Part shown: positions 44,157 through 51,778 of the stretch, piece after piece
Layout of the letters: each line of letters begins with the position of its first letter
How positions within the stretch are numbered: the first letter of the stretch is position 1
Assembly (NCBI GenBank): GCA_900545275.1
Contig: UQYG01000015.1
Span: 1-60,841, forward strand
Reading direction: 5' to 3'
Origin: an uncultured Sutterella sp.
GTDB lineage: Bacteria; Pseudomonadota; Gammaproteobacteria; Burkholderiales; Burkholderiaceae_F
DNA: 60,841 nucleotides
The notes under the pieces: generated by a model
What the model saw: only the letters and a program-made list of their open reading frames with translations
The model's database searches: none
Told to the model about the DNA's origin: nothing
Made by a program: the position numbers and the translations under genes

Positions 44157-45374
44157 TCAGTCGTCTTTCAAGAGCCACTCTCTAAGGTTTTCGTGTGTAA
44201 AGCCGTTTTGAGAGCGTTGGATGGGATCCAAGGACAGAGCAAGTTTGGGCCAGTTGTCCCGCATTTCATAAAACGGAGCAAACTCTCTTCGAATGGTTTC
44301 TTCGGAGGCCAACAGATAAGAGACCTGAACGTATCGGCGCTCTCCTTGTTTTTCGGCGACGAAGTCGACTTCCTTCTCATTGCGGGTTCCGTAGTGAACA
44401 GACCACCCGCGTCGGCGCAGTTCCATAAAGACGATGTTCTCCAAAACCTGATCAATGCCACGTTCATTAATTCCTGAGGAGATCGCCTGCCGGAATCCGT
44501 GATCGGTGAGATACATCTTTGGACGAAAGCGGAAACGAGCTTTGCCGATGGTGTCGGTGCCTTCGACTTCAGTAAGCAGGCATGCTTCGGATGCCATGCG
44601 GACGTAATCGGTAAGTGTTTCGCGAGAAACGGAAATACGCTCTGACTTGAGAAATTTCTCTATGTTGTCGAGAGAAATTCGATGTCCGATTTGCTCCATG
44701 AGATAGGCAAGTGTGGTCTCCAAAGTCCGTGTGCTGCGGATGTTGTGGCGGCTGGTGATGTCTCGTAACACAACGGATCGAAACAGATCCACAAGATATA
44801 GGTTGGCGTCGGAAATGTTGACGTAGTTTGCAACGGCCGGCATGCCTCCCCAGAGAAGGTAGTCGTGCCAGATTTCCTCTTCCGTCGCAGTGGGAAGAAG
44901 GGTTTTTCGAACATGACGGAACTCTTTGAATGAGTACGGCGTGACTTCGAATTGCAAGGCACGTCCGGCTAGATGCGTAGCCAACTCGCCTGAAAGGAGT
45001 TTTGAATTGGAGCCCGTGACGTAAAGGTTGCAGATTTCACGGCTGCGAAGTGAATTGACGACCTGTTCCCAGGAGTCTACGTTCTGGATTTCGTCAAGGA
45101 AAACGGTGAGTCGCTTTCGGGCATTCTTCGCTTTTTCCAAGATGTAAGCGTGCAACACCTCGGGTTGCGTCAAGTTGCGCAAAGAGAAGTCCTCGAAATT
45201 CAGAAAGAGAAAATCTTCTTCCGGATGATCGAGTCGCGATTGGATGTCATAGGCAATCAAACGCAACAGGCTAGATTTCCCGCAACGACGAAGGCCGGTC
45301 AACACCTTAACGAGACCGTCTTCGTAGTAGGGTTGGATTTTCTTGAGAAGATCGGGACGGTGAAAGAGTTGCAT
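44157..45374 (-). CDS. ATP-binding AAA protein with DUF4143 domain
   Basis: Encodes 405 residues. Near the N-terminus VLTGLRRCGKSSLLRLIAYD is the Walker A, FLDEIQNVDSWEQVVNSL is Walker B, and VTGSNSKLLSGELATHLAGR is the sensor. The C-terminal DUF4143 half ends with a nuclease-fold-like IVFMELRRRGWSVHYGTRNEKEVDFV. The family is widespread in gut bacteria and of unknown role. Base composition is visibly lower in GC than its neighbours, with less C-ending codons, which suggests transfer. No partner gene is adjacent. Confidence 0.85.
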   Translation of the reverse strand: MQLFHRPDLLKKIQPYYEDGLVKVLTGLRRCGKSSLLRLIAYDIQSRLDHPEEDFLFLNFEDFSLRNLTQPEVLHAYILEKAKNARKRLTVFLDEIQNVDSWEQVVNSLRSREICNLYVTGSNSKLLSGELATHLAGRALQFEVTPYSFKEFRHVRKTLLPTATEEEIWHDYLLWGGMPAVANYVNISDANLYLVDLFRSVVLRDITSRHNIRSTRTLETTLAYLMEQIGHRISLDNIEKFLKSERISVSRETLTDYVRMASEACLLTEVEGTDTIGKARFRFRPKMYLTDHGFRQAISSGINERGIDQVLENIVFMELRRRGWSVHYGTRNEKEVDFVAEKQGERRYVQVSYLLASEETIRREFAPFYEMRDNWPKLALSLDPIQRSQNGFTHENLREWLLKDD

Positions 45375-45543
45375 GGATCATCCGACGCATCGTCCCCGAT
45401 CATTCCCGCGGGGAAGATGGCGCCGCTCCTTGAGTTAGGTCGCTTGTGTGGTGTTTGGGCTCGTACAAAGGCGTTTCTTCGTTGATCCGAGGATTGCGAG
45501 GACGATTCTACCGATACTGCAAAAATTCTCTCCCCAGGCGAAC

Positions 45544-45579
45544 CTATCGCCCCCTCTCATTAGAGAGAGGGGGCGATAG
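45544..45579. repeat. Perfect 15-bp inverted repeat
   Basis: CTATCGCCCCCTCTC (45544-45558) and GAGAGGGGGCGATAG (45565-45579) are exactly complementary around ATTAGA. No T-run follows on either strand, so it is not a typical terminator. It lies in the 493-base gene-free stretch 45375-45867. Confidence 0.8.
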
Positions 45580-45631
45580 TCGGCAACGGCAAAGACAAGA
45601 CGAAGACTCGCTTCGCGTGTTTAACATCGGA

Positions 45632-45770
45632 AAAATCGAATGTGATCGATAAACGATGAAGGAACGACTTATTTGTCGATCATATTCGATAAACGACGAC
45701 AAGAGCAAGATTTATCGATCATATTCGACAAACGAAGAAAAGCTGTGAGGTTTGTCGAATACGATCGGAG
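45632..45770. repeat. Four-unit ~40-bp array of palindromic sites
   Basis: Units begin near 45632, 45672, 45711 and 45751 (spacing 40, 39, 40). The two central copies are TTTGTCGATCATATTCGATA (45672) and TTTATCGATCATATTCGACA (45711), each followed by AACGA. The outer copies read as the same imperfect palindrome on the opposite strand. The consensus is about TTTRTCGATCRYATTCGAYAAA. It looks like an operator or iteron-like array. It is too short-spaced for CRISPR, and no cas gene is present. Confidence 0.75.
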
Positions 45771-45794
45771 AAGAGTGTCCCTCTGTGTAGGAAT

Positions 45795-45832
45795 AAAAAC
45801 GCTCTCTCCCTGTGGCGCAGGGAAGAGAGCGT
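45795..45832 (-). terminator. Terminator of ispH-ybaK
   Basis: Minus strand: ACGCTCTCT (45832-45824) pairs with AGAGAGCGT (45807-45799), with a further CCCTG/CAGGG inner stem, followed by TTTTATT. Confidence 0.85.
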
Positions 45833-45867
45833 CTGCTTAGTTGTCGGCAACGGGTGATCCGACGGTC

Positions 45868-46362
45868 TTATTCTTCGTAAATGGCGCAGTCCACGGGCTT
45901 GGCGCCGAGCACGTCGCGTAGGACCTTCGGGTCGATGCCGACCTGATAGCCGCGGCGGCCGCCGTTGATGAAGATCTTTTCCATGTCGAGGATCGTGCGC
46001 TCGACGTAGACGGGCATCGCCTTTTTCGTGCCGAACGGGCTCGTGCCGCCCACGAAGTAGCCGGAGTTGCGCTGCGCCTGTTCGGGCTTGCAGGGGGCGA
46101 CGTGCTTGACGCCGATCTGCCGGGCGAGGTTCTTCGTTGAGACTTCCGCGTCCCCGTGCATCAGGATGACGAGCGGCTTGGCGTGTTCGTCCTCCATGAT
46201 GAGGGTCTTGATCACCTGGTGATGATCGAGTCCGCAGGAGGAGGCGGCGAGCGCCGTGCCGCCGTGTTCGACGTATTCGTAGGACTTCTCTTCAAAGGGA
46301 ATCTTGTGGGCCTTGAGCCACTGCGTGGCGGGGGTGAGGCTCTGATGCTTTTCCTTGGCCAT
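45868..46362 (-). CDS. ybaK: Cys-tRNA(Pro)/aminoacyl-tRNA deacylase YbaK/EbsC
   Basis: Encodes 164 residues. It has the YbaK/ProX fold: ALAASSCGLDHHQVIKTLIM, VILMHGDAEVSTKNLARQIG and VGGTSPFGTKKAMPVYVERT. The conserved Lys in VIKTL and the GTSPFG loop mark the YbaK branch. It removes Cys mischarged onto tRNA-Pro. It starts 12 bases after ispH on the minus strand. Confidence 0.93.
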   Translation of the reverse strand: MAKEKHQSLTPATQWLKAHKIPFEEKSYEYVEHGGTALAASSCGLDHHQVIKTLIMEDEHAKPLVILMHGDAEVSTKNLARQIGVKHVAPCKPEQAQRNSGYFVGGTSPFGTKKAMPVYVERTILDMEKIFINGGRRGYQVGIDPKVLRDVLGAKPVDCAIYEE

Positions 46363-46374
46363 TTTCTCTCTCGA

Positions 46375-47322
46375 TCAATAGTTGAATTCGTCTTCTTCGC
46401 GCAGGCCCTTGGGGAGCGGGAAGGCGACGTTCTCTTCGACGCCTGGCATGGCGACGACTTCGTTCGCGGCGGCGTGTTCCCTGAGGAAGGCGACCACCTC
46501 CTGCACGAGGGATTCGGGGGCGGAGGCGCCGGCCGTGACGCCTACGCGCGAGACGCCGCGGAACCACTCGAGGTCGACGTGCTCGGCCGTGTCGACGAGA
46601 TAGGCGCGCGTGCCTTCTCGCTCGGCGACTTCGCGCAGACGGTTCGAATTCGAGCTCGTCGCCGACCCGATCACGAGCACAACGTCGACGGGCGTGCGCG
46701 CAAGGGCTTTCACGGCCGCCTGACGGTTCTGCGTCGCGTAGCAGATGTCCTGGCGGCGCGGCTCGAGAATGTCGGGGAAGCGCTCCTTGAGGGCGGCGAT
46801 CGTCATGGCGCTGTCGTCGGCGCTGATCGTCGTCTGCGTGACGTAGGCGAGGTGGCTCTCGTCGTCAAGGCGCAGGGCCTTGACGTCTTCGGGGCTCTCG
46901 ACGAGGACGATCCCGTCTTCGACCTGGCCCATCGTTCCTTCGACCTCGGGGTGGCCGGCGTGGCCGATCATGATGATGGTGCGGCCTTCCTCGCGCATGC
47001 GGCCGACTTCGCGGTGAACCTTCGTAACGAGCGGGCAGGTGGCGTCAAAGACGCGAAGCCCTCTCTCGCGGGCCTCCTCCTCGACGGCGCGCGGCACGCC
47101 GTGGGCCGAGAAGACGACGGTCGCGCCTTCGGGAACGTCGGCGAGATCGTCGACGAAGACGGCGCCGCGCTCGCGCAGATTTTCGACGACCGTGCGGTTG
47201 TGCACGATTTCGTGGCGCACGTAGATGGGGGAGCCGTAGAGCTTGAGCGCCCGTTCCACGATGGCGATGGCGCGCGTCACGCCGGCGCAGAAACCGCGGG
47301 GCTGAGCGAGGAGAACTTGCAT
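46375..47322 (-). CDS. ispH: 4-hydroxy-3-methylbut-2-enyl diphosphate reductase
   Basis: Encodes 315 residues from the ATG at 47322, preceded by GAGG. The three cluster cysteines lie in PRGFCAGVTRAI, FDATCPLVTKVH and the GSATSSNSNRL/YATQNR region, with GHPEVEGTMGQ between. It makes IPP and DMAPP at the end of the MEP pathway and carries a 4Fe-4S cluster. A TAAAAT -10 candidate is at 47381-47376. Confidence 0.95.
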   Translation of the reverse strand: MQVLLAQPRGFCAGVTRAIAIVERALKLYGSPIYVRHEIVHNRTVVENLRERGAVFVDDLADVPEGATVVFSAHGVPRAVEEEARERGLRVFDATCPLVTKVHREVGRMREEGRTIIMIGHAGHPEVEGTMGQVEDGIVLVESPEDVKALRLDDESHLAYVTQTTISADDSAMTIAALKERFPDILEPRRQDICYATQNRQAAVKALARTPVDVVLVIGSATSSNSNRLREVAEREGTRAYLVDTAEHVDLEWFRGVSRVGVTAGASAPESLVQEVVAFLREHAAANEVVAMPGVEENVAFPLPKGLREEDEFNY

Positions 47323-47529
47323 GTCGGACCTCAAAGAGAAGGGAGTGCACCGAAAATTCGGACTCGAAGCAAAAGATTTTAGCCAAAATCGAACACAAAG
47401 ACCGAAAAACAGGTACAATGCGTCTCCACGCCGACAAAAGGCACGCCGGATCCCTGTTCTGACACTATGGGGCATCGGCTCGGATGACGCAAAAGAGCTT
47501 CCGAGTGGCGGCATTGACTTGTTCAGGCG

Positions 47530-47535
47530 TATAAT
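47530..47535 (+). promoter_or_regulatory. -10 element candidate for rpmB-rpmG
   Basis: TATAAT at 47530-47535, 72 bases before rpmB. A TTGACT at 47514-47519 is only 10 bases upstream and so too close to be its -35; no good -35 at 16-18 bases is visible. Confidence 0.4.
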
Positions 47536-47607
47536 TCCCCTTTTTCCTTCACTCGCATGACGGCCCCGGTCTCTTGCGGGATGAACTTTTTTTGACTGGA
47601 GTTAGAG

Positions 47608-47841
47608 ATGGCACGAGTGTGTCAAGTCACCGGTAAGGCGCCGATGGTCGGCCATCACGTCTCGCACGCGAACAACAAGACCAAGCGTCGCTTCATGCCC
47701 AACCTGCAGTACCGCCGTTTCTGGGTTGAAAGCGAAAACCGCTGGGTTCGTCTGCGTTTGACGACGGCCGGCCTGCGTACGGTTGACAAGATTGGTATTG
47801 ATGCGGTTTTGGCGGACCTCCGCGCCCGCGGCGAAATGTAA
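47608..47841 (+). CDS. rpmB: Large ribosomal subunit protein bL28
   Basis: Encodes 77 residues. MARVCQVTGKAPMVGHHVSH, NNKTKRRFMPNLQYRRFW and LRLTTAGLRTVDKIG are the L28 signature. GGAGTTAGAG precedes the ATG. rpmG follows after 18 bases, the standard pairing. Confidence 0.97.
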   Translation: MARVCQVTGKAPMVGHHVSHANNKTKRRFMPNLQYRRFWVESENRWVRLRLTTAGLRTVDKIGIDAVLADLRARGEM

Positions 47842-47859
47842 TTTTCAAGGAGTTTCACC

Positions 47860-48027
47860 ATGGCGAAAGGCGCCCGCGAAAAGATCAAGCTTGAATCGAC
47901 GGCCGGTACCGGTCACTTCTACACCACCACGAAGAACAAGAAGACGTCCACCGGCAAGATGGAAATCTCGAAGTTCGATCCGGTGGCTCGCAAGCACGTG
48001 ATCTACAAGGAAACGAAGCTCAAGTAA
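47860..48027 (+). CDS. rpmG: Large ribosomal subunit protein bL33
   Basis: Encodes 55 residues: MAKGAREKIKLESTAGTGHF at the start and KFDPVARKHVIYKETKLK at the end, the classic bL33 sequence. It lacks the zinc cysteine pairs found in the C+ form, so this is the C- paralogue. AAGGAG lies 9 bases upstream of the ATG. A terminator follows. Confidence 0.97.
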   Translation: MAKGAREKIKLESTAGTGHFYTTTKNKKTSTGKMEISKFDPVARKHVIYKETKLK

Positions 48028-48048
48028 TCTTGAGAGGATTTTCCGGCG

Positions 48049-48076
48049 AAAAAGCTCGACGAATGTCGGGCTTTTT
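48049..48076 (+). terminator. Terminator of rpmB-rpmG
   Basis: AAAAAGC-CGAC (48049-48060) pairs with GTCG-GCTTTTT (48065-48076), with one G-T pair, ending in T residues. Confidence 0.88.
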
Positions 48077-48102
48077 GCTTGTTCGGCATCCGAAAAAGAA
48101 AG

Positions 48103-48130
48103 AGGGGCGGTCCGTCGTGGACCGCCCCTT
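48103..48130 (-). terminator. Terminator of the nucleotidyltransferase gene
   Basis: AGGGGCGGTCC (48103-48113) and GGACCGCCCCT (48119-48129) form an 11-bp perfect stem. On the minus strand a T/C-rich tract follows. Confidence 0.75.
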
Positions 48131-48151
48131 TTGTCGAATCGATCGCGCCGG

Positions 48152-48928
48152 TCAGGCGGGAAGGTCGAGGACGCGCAAGAGGAAGCGGTCGAAGGGCGCG
48201 TCCGAAATGAGGACGTCTTCGGCAAAGGGCGGCTGCGTCTCGCTGAAGCTGTCCTCGATGAAGCGAAGGAGGTTCGGAAAGAGCCGCTTCGAGCCTTCGA
48301 CGTTGTCGGATTCGGCCTTGATGCGCACGAGTCCGTCGATTTCGGCAAGCAGCGACTCGTCCGTGACGAGTTCGCCCACGAGCTCGCTGAAGAGCGACGG
48401 CGCGATCGCGTCGCGCGTTTCGACCCAGCGCATCGCAAGCGTCGACTGCACCGTGAAGAGAAGCTTCTTGTAGTTCACTTCGTCCTTGCCGAGGATGTAT
48501 TCCTGCACGAGGCTGTGGGCGGTCGAGCGGTAGGCCCAGTAAAGTCGCGTGCGGGGATTCGTGATGTGCAGGAGGTCGCGCATCGCCTGCACGAACTCGC
48601 GGTTCTGGCGGTAGACGATCGGTGCGTAGAGCCACTGCGCGATCGAAGGGCTCCCCTTCTTGAGGAGCGTGAGGCTCTTGCGGATGTCCCAGCCGACGAT
48701 GTCCCAGAGTTCGTCGTCGTGGTTTTCAATCACGTCCGCCGGGGGCGTGAGTTCGAGATAGCGGCGGTAGTCGTAGGCGTAGATGAAGCGTACGTCGTAG
48801 TCGGAGTCGGGCGAAGGATAGCCCCAGCTGCGGCTCCCCGCCTCCACGGCGTAGAGAATGCGGATGCCGAAGCGCTTTTCAAGCGCGATGAGTCGGGCTT
48901 CAACTTCGCGGGCGGTGTCGATGGCCAT
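48152..48928 (-). CDS. Predicted nucleotidyltransferase (YcgL/RlaP-like, COG3541 type)
   Basis: Encodes 258 residues. AVEAGSRSWGYPSPDSDYDV is the Pol beta-type GS-x-DxD active-site block, followed by DIRKSLTLLKKGSPSIAQWL and TQ-type helical regions. The family has been linked to RNA repair (RlaP) in some bacteria; here no ligase or RtcB partner is nearby, so the role is open. It is monocistronic. Confidence 0.75.
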   Translation of the reverse strand: MAIDTAREVEARLIALEKRFGIRILYAVEAGSRSWGYPSPDSDYDVRFIYAYDYRRYLELTPPADVIENHDDELWDIVGWDIRKSLTLLKKGSPSIAQWLYAPIVYRQNREFVQAMRDLLHITNPRTRLYWAYRSTAHSLVQEYILGKDEVNYKKLLFTVQSTLAMRWVETRDAIAPSLFSELVGELVTDESLLAEIDGLVRIKAESDNVEGSKRLFPNLLRFIEDSFSETQPPFAEDVLISDAPFDRFLLRVLDLPA

Positions 48929-49147
48929 GATGTCTTATCGGGAAAGAGAAGGGTTGGTCCGTGCAAAGAGTATACGCCGACGCGGCAAAGCGAATGGTTT
49001 TCGCCCCACCTCGGGAGATCCCGCGCTTCTTTTTCCCGTGATAACGGCGGACCGTTTCCGTTCGGGGCTTCGCGGCGCTAGAATCGACAGGAATCATTCG
49101 CAAATAGATCCGTACAAATCGGATCGCATCCGTTCTGGAGTTGCCAA

Positions 49148-50089
49148 ATGCAAAAACAGCTCATCGCCGTCCTTCTTGCGGGCGGCCTCGCCCTTGCCGC
49201 GCAAGCCGCGGACTTCCCGAAGGAAATCAACATCACCTACGTGAAGGCGCCCTTCAATCTGCAGAACATCGTGATGAAGGAGCAGGGGCTTTTGGAAAAG
49301 GCCTTTGAAAAGGACGGCGTCAAGGTGAACTGGCGCGTCATCAATTCGGGAGCCGATCAGAGTCTCGCCATGGCGTCGGGGGCGCTCGACTTCTCGGCCG
49401 TGATGAATACGGCGAGTCTCCTTTTGGGTGCCGGGGCCGGAAATCCCATCGCGATCGCGACGGGCGTGGCGCATCCCGAAAAGATCTTCGCGATGGTGGG
49501 GAAACCCGGTTCGAACCTGACGGTGAAGGACTTGAAGGGCAAGACCGTGGGCGGTCCAAAGGGGACGGTTCTGCATCAGATGCTCGTGGCGGCTCTCGCC
49601 AAGGAAGGCATGACGATCAACGACGTGAACTTCGTCAACATGGACCCGGGCGCCGCCATGACGGCCGTGGTCGCCGGCAAAATCGACGCGGGCCTAGTCG
49701 CCGCGAACGGCATCATCAAAGCGAATGCCGCGGGCGCAAAGACCATTACGACCTGCGAGGGGCTCGTCGAGCCGAACCTCGTGATGACGGTGCGCAAATC
49801 CTTCGCCGCGGAATACCCCGAAGCCTACGCGCGCGTGATCGAAGTGCACCGCAACACCTGGAAGTGGATTCAGGAAAATAAGGACGAAGCGCTCGCCATG
49901 GGCGCCAAGGAGCAGGGCATCACGCTCGACGAGGCGACGAAGCTCTACGAGTGGTCGAACTTCTATGACGTTCTGAACGAAGGCGACGTCAAGGGGCTCG
50001 AAAAGGACATGCAGTTCCTCATCGACAACGGCATGATGAAGAAGGCGCTCGACGTGCGCTCGCTTGTGCTCCCCTCTGCGATGAAGTGA
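49148..50089 (+). CDS. ABC transporter substrate-binding protein, NitT/TauT type (orphan)
   Basis: Encodes 313 residues with signal peptide MQKQLIAVLLAGGLALAAQA cleaved before ADFP. The body (NITYVKAPFNLQNIVMKEQG, GSNLTVKDLKGKTVGGPKGT) is typical of SsuA/TauA/NMT1-type binding proteins, which carry sulfonates, nitrate or thiamin precursors. No permease or ATPase is adjacent. TAGAAT (49079-49084) is a possible -10, and GATCCG/CGGATC (49107-49125) forms an inverted repeat in the leader. The ligand is unknown. Confidence 0.82.
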   Translation: MQKQLIAVLLAGGLALAAQAADFPKEINITYVKAPFNLQNIVMKEQGLLEKAFEKDGVKVNWRVINSGADQSLAMASGALDFSAVMNTASLLLGAGAGNPIAIATGVAHPEKIFAMVGKPGSNLTVKDLKGKTVGGPKGTVLHQMLVAALAKEGMTINDVNFVNMDPGAAMTAVVAGKIDAGLVAANGIIKANAAGAKTITTCEGLVEPNLVMTVRKSFAAEYPEAYARVIEVHRNTWKWIQENKDEALAMGAKEQGITLDEATKLYEWSNFYDVLNEGDVKGLEKDMQFLIDNGMMKKALDVRSLVLPSAMK

Positions 50090-50142
50090 TCGTTCGGCGC
50101 TCCGGCGGCTTCGGCTGCCGGGACGCGCAGGGGAAAAACGAC

Positions 50143-50174
50143 AAAAAGCCCGACGTTCCGGTGAACATCGGGCT
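50143..50174 (-). terminator. Terminator of secG-tRNA-Leu-tRNA-Gln
   Basis: Minus strand: AGCCCGA (50174-50168) pairs with TCGGGCT (50153-50147), followed by TTTTTG. Confidence 0.85.
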
Positions 50175-50185
50175 CTTTGATTGCG

Positions 50186-50262
50186 TGGCAGGGGTAGTAG
50201 GATTCGAACCTACGCATGTCGGATTCAGAATCCGATGCCTTAACCAGCTTGGCGATACCCCA
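50186..50262 (-). tRNA. glnU: tRNA-Gln(CTG)
   Basis: 77 nt on the minus strand, starting TGGGGTATCGCCAAGC and ending with encoded CCA. The anticodon stem TCGGA/TCCGA encloses loop TTCTGAA, giving anticodon CTG. The first acceptor pair is a U-U mismatch, not unusual for tRNA-Gln, whose 1-72 pair is weak. It lies 5 bases after tRNA-Leu. Confidence 0.95.
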
Positions 50263-50267
50263 GTCCG

Positions 50268-50352
50268 TGGTGCGGTCGATGAGATTTGAACTCATATGGA
50301 TTGCTCCGCTACCCCCTCAAGATAGTGCGTCTACCAATTTCGCCACGACCGC
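50268..50352 (-). tRNA. leuU: tRNA-Leu(GAG)
   Basis: 85 nt on the minus strand: GCGGTCGTGGCGAAATTGG at the start, long variable arm, encoded CCA. The anticodon stem CTATC/GGTAG encloses TTGAGGG, giving anticodon GAG. It lies 75 bases downstream of secG, the same order as secG-leuU in E. coli, and is probably cotranscribed with secG and tRNA-Gln. Confidence 0.95.
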
Positions 50353-50427
50353 GGCCTTTCATCGAGTTGTTCTCTGATGCGTCCTTTCGTGAACTTGAGG
50401 TGTTCAACGCGTCAGAGGAGAAGAATT

Positions 50428-50805
50428 TTACATGGGAACGCCGTTCTTGTCAAGGGGCTGCGACGAACCATTTTGCGTATCGGCGGGAACGGCCGGAGCG
50501 GTCGTCTGCGCCGGGGCCTCGACGGTGCCGAGAACGCCGCCCGTGGGCTGGGCGGAACGCTTGTTGAAGGCGCCCGAAGCGAGGGTGAGCGCGATGGTCG
50601 AGCAGAAGAAGACCGTGGCGGCGATGGCGGTGGAGCGCGAGAGGAAGTTGGCGCTGCCCGATGCGCCGAAGAGGCTCCCGGAGGCGCCCGAACCGAAGGC
50701 GGCGCCGAGATCGGCGCCCTTGCCGTGCTGCATGAGGACGAGCACGATGACGACGACGGCGGAGATGATCTGCAAAACGAGAGCTACGCTGAGAAGAAAA
50801 TGCAT
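50428..50805 (-). CDS. secG: Protein-export membrane protein SecG
   Basis: Encodes 125 residues. The first hydrophobic helix (LLSVALVLQIISAVVVIVLV) is followed by the cytosolic loop MQHGKGADLGAAFGSGASGS and a second helix. The C-terminal tail is Ala/Pro/Thr-rich. It is a SecYEG subunit and lies in the conserved tpiA-secG-tRNA-Leu arrangement. Confidence 0.94.
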   Translation of the reverse strand: MHFLLSVALVLQIISAVVVIVLVLMQHGKGADLGAAFGSGASGSLFGASGSANFLSRSTAIAATVFFCSTIALTLASGAFNKRSAQPTGGVLGTVEAPAQTTAPAVPADTQNGSSQPLDKNGVPM

Positions 50806-50853
50806 GGCTGAACCTGAAGGGAAGATCGTAAAACGGTTGGTCTTGGCGAGGGA

Positions 50854-51612
50854 TCAGTGACGAGCCTTGAGCGCCTTGGCGATGTGTCCAAAGCGTTCGG
50901 GATCGAGCGAGGCCCCGCCCACGAGCGCGCCGTCGATGTCGGGGCACGCGAAAAACTGAGCGGCGTTCTTTTCGTTGACGCTCCCGCCGTATAGGACGGG
51001 AAGGCGGGCGGCCCGCTCCTCGCCCCAATGACGGGCTACGAGGCCGCGCAGATGCCGTGCGACGGCCTGGGCCGTCTCGGGGCTTGCCGCTTCGCCCGTG
51101 CCGATCGCCCAGACGGGTTCGTAGGCGAGGGCGGCCAGTTCCCCGGGCTTGAGCCCCGAGAGAACCGAGACGAGTTGGCGTTCGAGCACCGATTCGGTGC
51201 TCCCCGCGCGGCGTTCTTCGAGCGTTTCGCCCACGCACAGAATCGTGGAGAGCCCCGCCTCCGAAGCTCGGCGCGCCTTTTCGAGAACGCGTTCGTCCGT
51301 GTCGCCCGCTTCGGCGCGACGCTCCGAGTGACCGACGATCACCCAGTCGACGCCGGCGTCGGCGAGCATTGCGGCGGATACGTCACCCGTATGGGCGCCG
51401 TTCGTGTAGGCGCTCACGTCCTCGGCCCCGAGTCGAACGGATTCGGGAAGGGAGGCGTGAAGCAAAGGAAGGTGAAGCACGGGCGCGCAGACGACGGTCT
51501 CCACGCCTTCGAGCGCGGGGGCGAGGGGCGCAAAGCCTTCGGCCCACCGTTTTGCGTCGGCGAGCGTGCCGTTCATCTTCCAGTTGGCGACAGCGAGAGA
51601 AATCCGTTGCAT
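50854..51612 (-). CDS. tpiA: Triosephosphate isomerase
   Basis: Encodes 252 residues. VANWKMNG starts the barrel; VIVGHSERR carries the catalytic His, AYEPVWAIGTGEAAS the catalytic Glu and loop 6, and LYGGSVNEKNA the phosphate loop. It interconverts DHAP and glyceraldehyde 3-phosphate. It is transcribed into secG 48 bases later. Confidence 0.96.
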   Translation of the reverse strand: MQRISLAVANWKMNGTLADAKRWAEGFAPLAPALEGVETVVCAPVLHLPLLHASLPESVRLGAEDVSAYTNGAHTGDVSAAMLADAGVDWVIVGHSERRAEAGDTDERVLEKARRASEAGLSTILCVGETLEERRAGSTESVLERQLVSVLSGLKPGELAALAYEPVWAIGTGEAASPETAQAVARHLRGLVARHWGEERAARLPVLYGGSVNEKNAAQFFACPDIDGALVGGASLDPERFGHIAKALKARH

Positions 51613-51724
51613 CGAATGTCGTTCTTGGTGAGCGGGAACGAATTCCCGCGGCGAAAAGAAGGAATCCCGCTATTTTAGCGTGACTTGCGCCGGCCGTTCC
51701 GAAGAAATTTCGCAAACGCCGAAG

Positions 51725-51755
51725 AAAAACCCGATGCGGCTCGTGCCGCATCGGG
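51725..51755 (-). terminator. Terminator of pnp
   Basis: Minus strand: CCCGATGCGGC (51755-51745) pairs with GCCGCATCGGG (51740-51730), followed by TTTTTC. Confidence 0.92.
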
Positions 51756-51778
51756 CGTGGATCCCTGCGGACGCGGAA

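Noticed and set aside
45446..45652. 68-codon frame between the DUF4143 gene and ybaK
   Set aside because: It crosses the 15-bp inverted repeat, has no ribosome-binding site and a composition typical of non-coding DNA.
45632..45770. CRISPR array
   Set aside because: Unit spacing is ~40 bases with only ~15 bases between palindromes, the outer units are degenerate, and there are no cas genes.
47514..47535. TTGACT + TATAAT as a full promoter for rpmB
   Set aside because: The spacing is 10 bases, far too short; only the -10 is kept as a candidate.
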